DNA of 21,726 bases from Thiotrichaceae bacterium (lineage in GTDB: Bacteria; Pseudomonadota; Gammaproteobacteria; Thiotrichales; Thiotrichaceae). Location: the NCBI GenBank assembly GCA_027008885.1, contig JALVDQ010000426.1, forward strand, positions 1 to 21,726. Reading direction: 5' to 3'. A model generated the notes under the pieces. The model saw only the letters and a list, made by a program, of their open reading frames with translations. It did no database searches and had not been told where the DNA came from. Numbering within the stretch: position 1 is the first letter of the stretch; every line of letters starts with the position of its first letter. This document shows, piece by piece, positions 21,602 to 21,726 of this stretch. The position numbers were made by a program, and so were the translations under genes.

Positions 21602-21726
21602 GAGCCTGTCTGAGAACTAGAAATTGACTGCAAATCCCACAATCATCATAATCTGAGCTTATCAAGTTCGTTAAATAGAGCGACTATTCGCCTCTCTTGA
21701 TAAACTCACCTTATAACAATTCTGAA
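21602..21726. mobile_element. Third family-1 end: possible edge of an IS element (partial)
   Basis: GAGCCTGTCTGAGAACTAG (21602-21620) repeats the left end of MITE copy 1, but the following sequence differs from the MITE core. It contains a 12-bp inverted repeat with one mismatch (21655-21666 and 21696-21707). On the minus strand a frame open from the window edge ends with TAA at 21671-21673 (QNCYKVSLSREANSRSI). This could be the 3' end of a transposase gene of the parental IS, but 17 residues do not allow recognition. Confidence 0.45.

Overview
The window looks like chromosome from a sulfur-oxidising gammaproteobacterium of moderate GC. The housekeeping proteins (Ffh, CorC, Lnt, FtsEX, RluE, TmcA, BepA, TolC, Pcm) all have the gammaproteobacterial form. 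A soxXYZA operon points to thiosulfate/sulfide oxidation with a periplasmic carrier system. The species cannot be named from this sequence. No tRNA, rRNA or CRISPR array was seen.

Layout. 1-43 is the start of an unidentified gene running off the left edge. 196-4757 is a minus-strand run read ffh > corC > lnt > nif3-like, covering protein targeting, an envelope CBS protein, lipoprotein maturation and a dinuclear-metal protein. 5009-5824 is ypjD, divergent from ffh. 5832-8869 is a compact minus-strand three-gene unit: a periplasmic protein with two thioredoxin domains, a Cys/Met-metabolism PLP enzyme and a membrane histidine-box desaturase that overlaps the PLP gene by 4 bp. 9164-10758 is ftsEX. 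10962-12338 is a patatin-like lipoprotein whose start lies almost back-to-back with rluE (12358-12897). 12945-14276 is a TolC-type channel on the minus strand. 14653-18093 is tmcA followed by the periplasmic M48 protease gene bepA. 18451-20562 is soxX-soxY-soxZ-soxA, closed by a clear intrinsic terminator. 20721-21374 is a protein-L-isoaspartate methyltransferase-like gene.

The intergenic DNA is unusually structured. One dispersed family combines a GGGGGGATGGG box, an AT tract, degenerate GACAGAG heptamers and sometimes a CCCGTAT/ATACGGG hairpin; it occurs in at least four gaps and in both orientations. Two direct copies of a ~118-bp fold-back element (a MITE) with TIRs close to GAGSCTGTCYGAGAACTA bracket the sox-pcm segment; the first has a CTAG duplication on both sides. 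A second, unrelated 110-bp palindromic element lies directly against the second copy, and a third MITE-type end next to that may be the edge of an IS element leaving the window.

Functionally, SoxAX would conjugate sulfur substrates to the C-terminal cysteine of SoxY in the SoxYZ carrier. soxB and soxCD are not here. The candidate for an undescribed system is the thioredoxin-PLP enzyme-desaturase operon. Its last two genes recall, by enzyme class only, the C-S enzyme plus desaturase pairing of rhizobitoxine biosynthesis.
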